11,720 bases of DNA from positions 1 to 11,720 of the forward strand of contig JAADIK010000164.1 of the NCBI GenBank assembly GCA_013151365.1, in the 5' to 3' direction. A program made the position numbers and the translations under genes. The stretch is from Deltaproteobacteria bacterium. GTDB taxonomy: Bacteria > Desulfobacterota > Desulfobulbia > Desulfobulbales > Desulfobulbaceae. This document shows, in pieces, positions 1 to 6,200 of the stretch (positions are counted from its first letter, which is position 1; each line of letters starts with the position of its first letter). The notes beneath the pieces were generated by a model, which searched no databases, was not told the origin of the DNA, and was given only the letters and a program-made list of their open reading frames with translations.

Positions 1-56
1 GGGCGCCCCGTTTTGTTTTCCGGCCGGAGACCGGGAACCATGCCGGCTGCTGAATA

Positions 57-1673
57 TTACGGGAATTGCGGCCGCTTGAGGCGGAACTTCTTCATCCGGT
101 AGCCGATCTGGCGCTGGGTCAGGCCGAGTTCCCGGGCCGCCCGGGCCTGGACCCAGCCGTGACGGGCAAGGGCCGCTTCCACCTGCTCGCGCTCAAGATC
201 CTGCAGGGACTTACGTTCTCTTGTCGTCTCTATTCCGGTAATCGTTTGCAGGGATGACGAAATATCCGGTTTTCGCTCAACCGGGCGAATAAAATGCTCC
301 GGCAAATCCTCAATATGCAGCACGTCGCCCGTGGATAAAATGACGAGTCGCTCCATCAGGTTCTGCAGTTCACGCACATTACCCGGCCAGTCAAAATCGG
401 TAAGAAAGTCGAGAAACTTTTTCGACATTCGCAGATTTTTCTTATTACGCTTATTGCTTATCCGGAGGAAATGATCCAGTAACAGCGGGATATCCTCCCT
501 TCGATCACGCAGGGGCGGCATGACGATCGGCACCACATTAAGACGGTAGTAGAGGTCGTTCCTGAAGCTGCCTTCGGTTACCGCCTCTTCCAGGCTGACA
601 TTGGTGGCGGCAATGATGCGCGCATCAACGGTCATGGTCCGGGTGGAGCCCAAGCGCTCAAACTGCTGTTCCTGCAAAACCCGCAAAAGTTTGGCCTGGA
701 TCGGCAGGGGCATTTCCCCGATTTCGTCGAGAAACAGGGTGCCCTTGTCCGCCAGTTCAAACCGCCCCACCCGCGTGCCGGCGGCGCCGGTAAAGGCCCC
801 TTTTTCATGGCCGAACAACTCGCTTTCCAGGAGCGTTTCCGGCAGGGCGGCACAGTTAATCTTGACAAACGACTTGTCGCGGCGCGGACTGGCCTCATGG
901 ATTGCCTGGGCAACGAGTTCCTTGCCGGTTCCCGATTCTCCGAGCAGCAGAACGGTCGCCCTGCTGGGGGCAACTCTCTCGATACTCCAGAACACCTCCT
1001 GCATCGGTTTGCATTGGCCGATAATGTAGTGTTGTTTGTGGCGGCTGTGCAGCTGTGCCTTCAGGCTCAGGTTCTCCTGCACCAATTTTTGCCGGTCCCG
1101 GCGGATGGCCTGGTTCAGGCTGAGAAACTGGGCGATAAGCGTCGCCAGTACGGTAAGAAAACGGACATCTTCTTCAAAGGAGACGTCCAGGCCGAAGAGC
1201 CGGTCAACACTCAGCACCCCCACCGGCGTCTCGCCAAGCACCACCGGCACGCCGATAAAGGAAATCGTTGTCTTGCTGAAGCGGTGGCGGGCGCCGGTAC
1301 GGTTCAAGAAAAGGGGTTCACTGTTGACGTCGGGGACGATGAAGGGCGAAACGGTACTGAAAACCTGTCCGTAAATCCCCTCGTCAAGGCCGTATACTCC
1401 ACGGCGCTCCTCTTCGACGCTCAGGCCGTACGAGGCGCGGATAGTCAGATGTTGACTGCTTTCATCAAGCAGGGCCAGGGTTGCCCGCTCCATGCGCAGG
1501 GTATCGTGCAGCACCTTTAAAATGGCGGACAAAGCGGTATCAAGATGAACGGCCGAGCCGATGAGCTTGACAATACGATACAGGGCCTGGACCTCGAAGA
1601 CCTCGGTAGAAGAGGCATCCGGTATCTCCTTGGCCACTATTATTTCATTATCTTTGTTAGGCTGCTTATCCAT
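57..1673 (-). CDS. nifA: NifA-type sigma-54-dependent transcriptional activator (GAF-AAA+-Fis HTH)
   Basis: This is an enhancer-binding protein that remodels sigma-54 RNA polymerase by ATP hydrolysis. From the chosen ATG (538 aa) it has an N-terminal GAF sensor at about residues 30-185, a coiled linker, an AAA+ domain at about 215-450 with Walker A GESGTGKE (~245) and the sigma-54 contact loop GAFTGA (~290), and a C-terminal Fis-type helix-turn-helix containing ARAARELGLTQRQIGYRMKK. The RQIGYR helix is typical of NifA within this large family. The cysteine-rich linker of oxygen-sensitive NifA proteins is absent: there is no Cys between the AAA+ domain and the HTH. The frame is open upstream to an ATG at 1706 and a TTG at 1721, but only the ATG at 1673 has a credible ribosome-binding site (CGGAAG five bases before it). 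No nif structural genes are in view, so the target is unproven and it could regulate another sigma-54 regulon. Confidence 0.85.
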   Translation of the reverse strand: MDKQPNKDNEIIVAKEIPDASSTEVFEVQALYRIVKLIGSAVHLDTALSAILKVLHDTLRMERATLALLDESSQHLTIRASYGLSVEEERRGVYGLDEGIYGQVFSTVSPFIVPDVNSEPLFLNRTGARHRFSKTTISFIGVPVVLGETPVGVLSVDRLFGLDVSFEEDVRFLTVLATLIAQFLSLNQAIRRDRQKLVQENLSLKAQLHSRHKQHYIIGQCKPMQEVFWSIERVAPSRATVLLLGESGTGKELVAQAIHEASPRRDKSFVKINCAALPETLLESELFGHEKGAFTGAAGTRVGRFELADKGTLFLDEIGEMPLPIQAKLLRVLQEQQFERLGSTRTMTVDARIIAATNVSLEEAVTEGSFRNDLYYRLNVVPIVMPPLRDRREDIPLLLDHFLRISNKRNKKNLRMSKKFLDFLTDFDWPGNVRELQNLMERLVILSTGDVLHIEDLPEHFIRPVERKPDISSSLQTITGIETTRERKSLQDLEREQVEAALARHGWVQARAARELGLTQRQIGYRMKKFRLKRPQFP

Positions 1674-1954
1674 TGATGCTTCCGAGACAAAATGAGTATA
1701 AGACATACTTTGTATATGCAAACATTATTCCAGAATCGCGTCTTCCTGCATGATATTTTTCAACTTTCCTCTTTTCCGGAATATCAACAGGTTGACGCAT
1801 TTAATGACCTGTAGCGGGCTGGCACCGCATTGCCATATATGCCATTTTTGTCTTCTTTTTCGTATGATCTTCCGGCAAGATTGCATGAATGTAAATTTAT
1901 TTACTTAGATGGCGCAAGAAAAAACAAAAATAGCATCTACGCCGACAATCAAGA
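1674..1954. other. AT-rich intergenic region upstream of the nifA-like gene
   Basis: About 280 bases separate the nifA-like start from the repeat element. The stretch is clearly richer in A/T than its neighbours and is presumably the activator's promoter and leader region. I see no convincing -35/-10 pair, no correctly spaced -24/-12 element and no small gene here. Confidence 0.5.
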
Positions 1955-2172
1955 CCTGAATCCGTGACGGCTTGAGGGATATTCCAGGCAACATGTGGAA
2001 TTTATAGTATTATTGCCGAACAAACGTATTTCCTGGTCTTCACCGCGCCGCCCTGCGGTCCGCCCGAGAACGGCGCATCCGCTGCGTTGGCAACTCGTTG
2101 ATATCACACCAGGATAATCAACATCGTTGCCACCTTGCATCTGCACCGTTCTCGAACGCTCACGGATTCAGG
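1955..2172 (-). repeat. MITE-like palindromic intergenic repeat, copy 1
   Basis: This 218-bp element runs from CCTGAATCCGTGA to its inverted partner TCACGGATTCAGG, so it has 13-bp terminal inverted repeats. The same sequence occurs inverted at 8649-8867 with about 16 substitutions and one indel by hand alignment (~92% identity). Read on the minus strand it can fold into nested hairpins: an outer arm CGAGAACGG(T/C)GCA encloses an inner stem of about 17 bp, from GGCAACGATGTTGATTATC to GATATCAACGAGTTGCC, and a smaller ATTCCA/TGGAAT hairpin lies near the other end. It is flanked on both sides by CAAGA (1950-1954 and 2173-2177), which looks like a 5-bp target duplication. It ends five bases beyond the kup stop codon and could end the kup transcript. 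No transposase is encoded, so it would be a non-autonomous element. Confidence 0.8.
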
Positions 2173-2177
2173 CAAGA

Positions 2178-4106
2178 TCAAAGCTGGAGCGGCACGCCGA
2201 TCTCTATGCTCCGGCCCCTGGGAACGTCGAAAAAGGCGGCCGCGTCCATGGCATTGCGGGCCATGAAGAGAAAAAGGTTCGCCCGCCAGCGGCCCATCGC
2301 CGGATGCGGGCCGACGGTCAGCCGCTCCCGGCCGAGATAAAAACTGGCGTTTTCCAGTTTGAAATCCAGGCCCTTGTCCCGCAGCAAGGCAAAAATTGTG
2401 GCGATTTTCGGTTCTTCCATGAAACCGGTATGGACAATGACCAGGTGCAGGCCGTTTCCCAGGCTCTCGACTTCAACCTTTTCAAAATTCGAGACCCGGG
2501 GAATCTCTTCCGTCCGGAAGTGGAGCAGGGCCACCTCGGAGTGCAGCACCTTGTTGTGTTTCAGGTTGTGCAGAAGACTCGCGGGCACGCTTTTGTGACT
2601 GCCGGAGAGGAAGACGGCCTGGCCGCTCACCCGCAGGGGCGGATTCTGCTGCAGCATGGCCATGAACTCCTCCAGCGGCGGAGTAACGCCTTTCAGTTGC
2701 TCGGCGAGCTGCTCGCGGCCCTGTTTCCAGGTCAGCATAACAATGAAAAAAAGACCGGCGATAGCCAGCGGGAACCAGGCACCGTGCATTATCTTGATGA
2801 TATTGGCAAGGAAAAACGGCAGGTCGACCAGGTAAAAAAGGGCGGTGATACTCCCGCTCAGCAGCCGGCTCCAGCCCCATCTCTTGCGGGCCACGAAATA
2901 AAAGAGGGTCGTGGTGATCAGCATCGTGGAAGTAACCGCCACCCCATAGGCGGCGGCCAGCTTGCCGGATGACTGAAAGCCGAGGACCAGGCCGATGGTA
3001 CACAGCATCAACAGCCAGTTGACCGGCGCCAGGTAGATCTGGCCGATCTGGCTGGAAGAGGTATGGGTGATTTTCAGGCGGGGCAGGTAGCCCAGTTGAA
3101 TCGCCTGGCCGGTGAGGGAAAAGGCCCCGGTGATCACCGCCTGCGAGGCGATGATGGTGGCCAGTGTCGCCAGCACCAGCACCGGGATCATGGCCCAGCC
3201 GGGAACAAGGGCATAGAACGGATGCAGCGAAAGATCCGGCCGGGCGAGCAGAAGCGCCCCCTGGCCGAAGTAATTCAGGAGCAGCGTCGGCAACACCAGG
3301 ATGACCCAGATGATTCGAATGGGCCGCTTGCCGAAATGGCCCATGTCGGCATAAAGCGCCTCCGCCCCGGTGGCCACCAGAAAGACGGCGCCGAGGACGA
3401 AAAAACCGTCCAGCCGGTTGCGAAGCAGAAAGGCCAGCCCGTGCCAGGGAAAAACAGCGGCCAGGACCTGCGGATAACGGACGATCTGGACGGTGCCGAG
3501 GATGCCGAGAACGCAGAACCAGACCAGGATGACCGGCCCGAACAACCCCCCGACCATGGCCGTGCCGTGTTTTTGCAAGAGAAAGAGGCCGGAGAGAATC
3601 AGGATGGTCGCAGGGATGATATAGGGATTGAAGAGCGGGGTGATGATACCGAGACCCTCGACGGCGCTGAGGACCGAGATGGCCGGGGTAATCATGCCGT
3701 CACCGTAGAGCAGGCAGGCGGCAAAAAGGCCGAAGCCCATCAGCAGCCACTGGACATTCCGGGTCCTGAAGTCCCTGGTCTTCAGGAGGGCGGCGAGCGC
3801 CAGCACCCCGCCTTCGCCATCGTTGTCGGCCCGCATGATGAACGAGAGGTATTTGATCGTCACGATCAGCAGCAGGGCCCAGAACATGAGGGAAAGAACG
3901 CCGAGAACATTGGCGGGAGTCACCGCGATGGCGTAATCGCCGTGGAAACATTCCCGAATGGCATAGAGGGGGCTGGTGCCGATGTCGCCGAACACCACGC
4001 CCAGGGCGGCCAGCGTGAGTTTTGACAGCTTGCCGGCCCGCTTTTTTTCCCCGGGGTCAACGGCTGCAGAACTCTCTGATGGCGGGACGGTGGCGTAGTT
4101 GTTCAT
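2178..4106 (-). CDS. kup: Kup-family potassium:proton symporter
   Basis: This is an inner-membrane potassium uptake protein of the KUP/HAK/KT family. From the ATG at 4106 it is 642 aa, close to the roughly 620 aa of Escherichia coli Kup. The N-terminal family signature GVVFGDIGTSPLY (residues ~36-48) is followed by ADNDGEGGVLAL (~93), YGDGMITPAISVLSAVEGLG and about twelve hydrophobic segments to around residue 450, then a soluble C-terminal domain of about 170 residues, as usual in the family. The frame extends to a TTG at 4172, but that start has no ribosome-binding site and lies inside a hairpin assigned as the tRNA terminator, so I prefer the ATG at 4106, although its own Shine-Dalgarno is weak. 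A repeat element begins five bases after the stop. The divergent gene beyond the tRNA encodes a K+ channel. Confidence 0.93.
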   Translation of the reverse strand: MNNYATVPPSESSAAVDPGEKKRAGKLSKLTLAALGVVFGDIGTSPLYAIRECFHGDYAIAVTPANVLGVLSLMFWALLLIVTIKYLSFIMRADNDGEGGVLALAALLKTRDFRTRNVQWLLMGFGLFAACLLYGDGMITPAISVLSAVEGLGIITPLFNPYIIPATILILSGLFLLQKHGTAMVGGLFGPVILVWFCVLGILGTVQIVRYPQVLAAVFPWHGLAFLLRNRLDGFFVLGAVFLVATGAEALYADMGHFGKRPIRIIWVILVLPTLLLNYFGQGALLLARPDLSLHPFYALVPGWAMIPVLVLATLATIIASQAVITGAFSLTGQAIQLGYLPRLKITHTSSSQIGQIYLAPVNWLLMLCTIGLVLGFQSSGKLAAAYGVAVTSTMLITTTLFYFVARKRWGWSRLLSGSITALFYLVDLPFFLANIIKIMHGAWFPLAIAGLFFIVMLTWKQGREQLAEQLKGVTPPLEEFMAMLQQNPPLRVSGQAVFLSGSHKSVPASLLHNLKHNKVLHSEVALLHFRTEEIPRVSNFEKVEVESLGNGLHLVIVHTGFMEEPKIATIFALLRDKGLDFKLENASFYLGRERLTVGPHPAMGRWRANLFLFMARNAMDAAAFFDVPRGRSIEIGVPLQL

Positions 4107-4152
4107 TGGTGCACCGGCTTCGATTTCGGCGGCCGCCAGCAAGGGGCCGCGC

Positions 4153-4186
4153 AAAAATGAACTATCCCGCAACCGGAAGCTGCGGG
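4153..4186 (-). terminator. Candidate terminator between tRNA-Leu and kup
   Basis: On the minus strand CCCGCA and TGCGGG form a 6-bp stem (4166-4186) around a 9-base loop, followed after eight bases by TTTTT. It sits about 60 bases past the tRNA 3' end. The stem is short and the T-run is offset, so this is a weak intrinsic terminator at best. If real, kup needs its own promoter or depends on readthrough. Confidence 0.4.
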
Positions 4187-4247
4187 GTCGCGCCTGACAA
4201 CTGACTGATCAATATATCGCGTCTTGCTGCGGAGAGCTTCATTTTTT

Positions 4248-4335
4248 TGGTGCCCGGGGTCGGAGTCGAACCGACACGAAGATCAACTTCGAGAGATTTT
4301 AAGTCTCTTGCGTCTACCAGTTCCGCCACCCGGGC
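4248..4335 (-). tRNA. tRNA-Leu (anticodon TAA)
   Basis: The minus strand folds as a class II tRNA of 88 nt including an encoded CCA. The acceptor arms GCCCGGG and CCCGGGC pair perfectly, followed by discriminator A and CCA. The anticodon arm is AGAGA-CTTAAAA-TCTCT, giving anticodon TAA, which reads UUA and UUG leucine codons. A long variable arm (CGAAGTTGATCTTCG, stem CGAAG/CTTCG... in outline) and a T arm with GGTTCGACTCC support leucine. The D loop carries GG in CTGGTAGACGC. The long variable arm together with the TAA anticodon makes the identity secure. Confidence 0.96.
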
Positions 4336-4348
4336 AAAGTTGTCTCCA

Positions 4349-4377
4349 ACTGTACACAGCGCCCTGATGTTTGTCAA
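4349..4377 (-). promoter_or_regulatory. Sigma-70 promoter of tRNA-Leu
   Basis: On the minus strand a perfect TTGACA (4372-4377) is separated by exactly 17 bases from TACAGT (4349-4354), which matches four of six positions of TATAAT. Transcription would start near 4342, only about seven bases before the mature tRNA 5' end. Perfect spacing and position make this a good call, though no start site has been measured. Confidence 0.7.
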
Positions 4378-4417
4378 TTATCAATGGCGGCAAAGTTGTG
4401 CGGTTCCGGCAGGTTAA

Positions 4418-4456
4418 CATTGGCACAATCACGGCCGAAATGTTATGCTGCCAATG
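4418..4456 (+). promoter_or_regulatory. Candidate promoter with overlapping inverted repeat before the K+ channel gene
   Basis: TTGGCA (4420-4425) and TATGCT (4444-4449) lie 18 bases apart on the plus strand, a plausible -35/-10 pair about 60 bases before the channel start. The same segment carries an exact 8-bp inverted repeat, CATTGGCA (4418-4425) and TGCCAATG (4449-4456), plus a second overlapping one, AACATT (4416-4421) and AATGTT (4439-4444). The repeats could be an operator covering the promoter or an RNA hairpin. The promoter match is moderate. Confidence 0.4.
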
Positions 4457-4507
4457 GAATAAAGAATAACTGACTTTTTTGTTTCGATCGAATATCATCC
4501 GGGGAAT

Positions 4508-5494
4508 ATGCGTAAAATCATCTGTGTCGTCATCCTGTTTGTCCTGATCCTGTCTATCGGCACGATCGGCTATATGACGCTTGAGCATCTCAATTTTCTG
4601 GACAGCCTGTATCTTACCGCGATATCCATTACCACGGTAGGTTATGGCGACATTGTCCCGATTCACCCCCTCGGCAAAGCTTTCACCATCTGCCTGGTTT
4701 TTGCCGGAGTGGGACTCGTTATGTATACCTTCAGCAAGGTTACGGAAACCATGATTGAAGGCGGTCTGCGTGATATTTTCGAGAGGAGAAAAATGAATAA
4801 GAAGGTCGCCGGTCTGCGCAATCATTATATCGTCTGCGGCTTTGGCCGTATCGGCAAGGTTATCTGCAAAATTCTTCAGGAAAACAATCGGCCTTTCGTC
4901 GTCATTGAAAAAAACCCTGAGGAACTGAAAAATATCGAGACAGAGGAATTTCTCGAACTGGCCGGCGAGGCCTCGGACGATGATGTTCTGCTCAAAGCGG
5001 GAATCATGAAGGCGCAGGGCCTGATTGCGGTTGTGGCCTCGGACCCGGATAATATGTATATCACCCTGACCGCCCGGGGGCTGAATCCCGATCTCTTTAT
5101 CCTGGCCCGGTCAAGCGGCACGCCGGGGGCCGACACCAAGCTGATACGGGCCGGCGCCTCCAAGGTAATTTCGCCGTATTACATCGGGGCCAGGCGGATG
5201 GCCCAACTGGTGGTCAGGCCTACCGTCATCGACTTTATAGACCTGACCATGCATGCCGGCGAACTGGGCCTGCGCATGGAAGAGTTGCTGGTGACGGACA
5301 AGGCGTCATTCGTCAACAAGAACCTGCAGGAATCGGGCATCAGGAAAAGATTCGACGTGATTGTCGTGGCCATCAAACGAAAAGATGAAGAGATGCTTTT
5401 TAATCCGGGCCCGACGACCACGCTCCTCGCCGGCGATATCCTTATCGTCCTGGGAGACCATCAGCAAATCAGCGAGCTGGAAAAGGAGGTTTGA
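4508..5494 (+). CDS. MthK-like two-TM potassium channel with RCK (TrkA-N/TrkA-C) domain
   Basis: This 328-aa protein is a ligand-gated K+ channel subunit. Residues 4-24 form the first membrane helix. A pore helix leads to the selectivity filter TTVGYGD (42-48), and a second helix spans about 56-78. An RCK N domain then starts with HYIVCGFGRIGK (106-117), a Rossmann nucleotide-binding glycine motif, with the acidic VIEKNPEE at the end of the second strand. An RCK C domain follows from about residue 240. Length and order match the archaeal channel MthK (336 aa), which is gated by Ca2+ in its RCK ring; the ligand here cannot be read from sequence. The start ATG follows GGGGA at short spacing. 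A stronger ribosome-binding site lies inside the gene before Met96 (see separate entry). The stop lies within the 3' end of convergent pdxJ (26-bp overlap). Confidence 0.93.
   Translation: MRKIICVVILFVLILSIGTIGYMTLEHLNFLDSLYLTAISITTVGYGDIVPIHPLGKAFTICLVFAGVGLVMYTFSKVTETMIEGGLRDIFERRKMNKKVAGLRNHYIVCGFGRIGKVICKILQENNRPFVVIEKNPEELKNIETEEFLELAGEASDDDVLLKAGIMKAQGLIAVVASDPDNMYITLTARGLNPDLFILARSSGTPGADTKLIRAGASKVISPYYIGARRMAQLVVRPTVIDFIDLTMHAGELGLRMEELLVTDKASFVNKNLQESGIRKRFDVIVVAIKRKDEEMLFNPGPTTTLLAGDILIVLGDHQQISELEKEV
4784..4795 (+). promoter_or_regulatory. Internal ribosome-binding site and in-frame ATG (Met96) in the K+ channel gene
   Basis: AGGAG at 4784-4788, within GAGAGGAGAAAA, lies four bases before an ATG at 4793 that is in frame with the channel (codon 96). 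Initiation here would give a soluble 233-aa protein starting MNKKVAGLRNHYIVCGFG, the complete RCK N plus RCK C module without the pore. It is a better Shine-Dalgarno than the one before the full-length start. Archaeal MthK makes its free RCK subunits from an internal start at the equivalent junction. Use of this site is inferred. Confidence 0.55.
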
Positions 5495-6200
5495 CCAGGG
5501 CCAGCATTTCGCGAACCGCCTGATCCAGTCCGACCTGCACGGCCCGGCTGATAACGGCATGGCCGATGCTCAGTTCCTCGATGGTGTCCAGGGCGGCGAT
5601 GCGGGCCGTGTTACGGTAATCAAGTCCGTGCCCGGCGTTGACCCGGAGCCCCGCCCCGCTCGCCGTCTCCGCCGACTCGGCAATCAAGTTGAATTCCCGC
5701 TCCCGTTCCTGTTCCGTCCCGGCGTCGCAGTAGCGGCCGGTGTGCAGCTCGACAAAGGTGGCGCCGACGTCCCTGGCCGCCTTGATCTGCTCCTGGTCGG
5801 GATCGATGAACAGACTGACCGGAATTGCGGCCCGGCTCATCTTGTCGATGGTTTTACGCACTTTGTTTTCATTGGCAATCACGTCAAGCCCGCCTTCCGT
5901 TGTCAATTCCCGCCGTTTCTCCGGCACCAGGGTGATCATGTCCGGCTTGAGGTCCAGGGCGATGAGGATAATTTCCTTTACCGCCGCCATTTCAAGATTG
6001 AGCTTGGTCTTAACCGTCTGCCGCAGGATCCGGACGTCCCGGTCCTGAATATGACGGCGGTCTTCGCGCAGGTGAACCACAATACCCAGAGCCCCGGCCA
6101 GCTCGCAGATGCCGGCGGCGATAACCGGGTCCGGCTCGGCGCCGCCGCGGGCCTGGCGGACGGTGGCCACGTGATCGATATTGATTGCAAGTTGTGCCAT
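5469..6200 (-). CDS. pdxJ: Pyridoxine 5'-phosphate synthase PdxJ
   Basis: PdxJ condenses 1-deoxy-D-xylulose 5-phosphate with 3-amino-2-oxopropyl phosphate to give pyridoxine 5'-phosphate, the last ring-forming step of DXP-dependent vitamin B6 synthesis in the cytoplasm. The 243-aa product has the family length and its motifs: NIDHVATVRQARGG at residues 7-20 (phosphate and substrate binding), the PDMITLVPEKR strand, VSLFIDPD, FVELHTGRY, VNAGHGLDY, and ELSIGHAVISRAV near the C-terminus. AGGAGT (6207-6212) lies six bases before this ATG, ideal spacing, so independent translation is likely even though the frame is open upstream into ybeY with no stop codon. The 3' end overlaps the convergent K+ channel gene by 26 bp. 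Confidence 0.95.
   Translation of the reverse strand: MAQLAINIDHVATVRQARGGAEPDPVIAAGICELAGALGIVVHLREDRRHIQDRDVRILRQTVKTKLNLEMAAVKEIILIALDLKPDMITLVPEKRRELTTEGGLDVIANENKVRKTIDKMSRAAIPVSLFIDPDQEQIKAARDVGATFVELHTGRYCDAGTEQEREREFNLIAESAETASGAGLRVNAGHGLDYRNTARIAALDTIEELSIGHAVISRAVQVGLDQAVREMLALVKPPFPAR

Noticed and set aside
1..56. GC-rich inverted repeat (CCGGC/GCCGG) downstream of the nifA-like stop, considered as a terminator.
   Set aside because: On the minus strand the hairpin is followed by A residues, not a T-run, and the stem is short with a long loop.
1820..1834. A -24/-12-like sequence, TGGCAC-N4-TTGCC, on the plus strand.
   Set aside because: The spacing is one base shorter than sigma-54 promoters require, and it points toward the 3' end of convergent kup, away from any gene it could drive.
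1949..2146. A 65-codon minus-strand open frame inside repeat copy 1, with a similar plus-strand frame in copy 2 (8672-8905).
   Set aside because: The peptide similarity follows from the DNA repeat itself. The changes between copies alter amino acids freely, the C-termini differ, and there is no convincing ribosome-binding site.
3063..4025. A 320-codon plus-strand open frame antisense to kup.
   Set aside because: It is a low-complexity Gly/Asp/Gln/Glu-rich translation produced by the codon bias of kup, has no family resemblance, and kup is unmistakable on the other strand.
4107..4172. Extension of kup by 22 codons to a TTG start.
   Set aside because: There is no ribosome-binding site, the segment includes a hairpin that looks like the tRNA terminator, and Kup homology begins well after the ATG at 4106.
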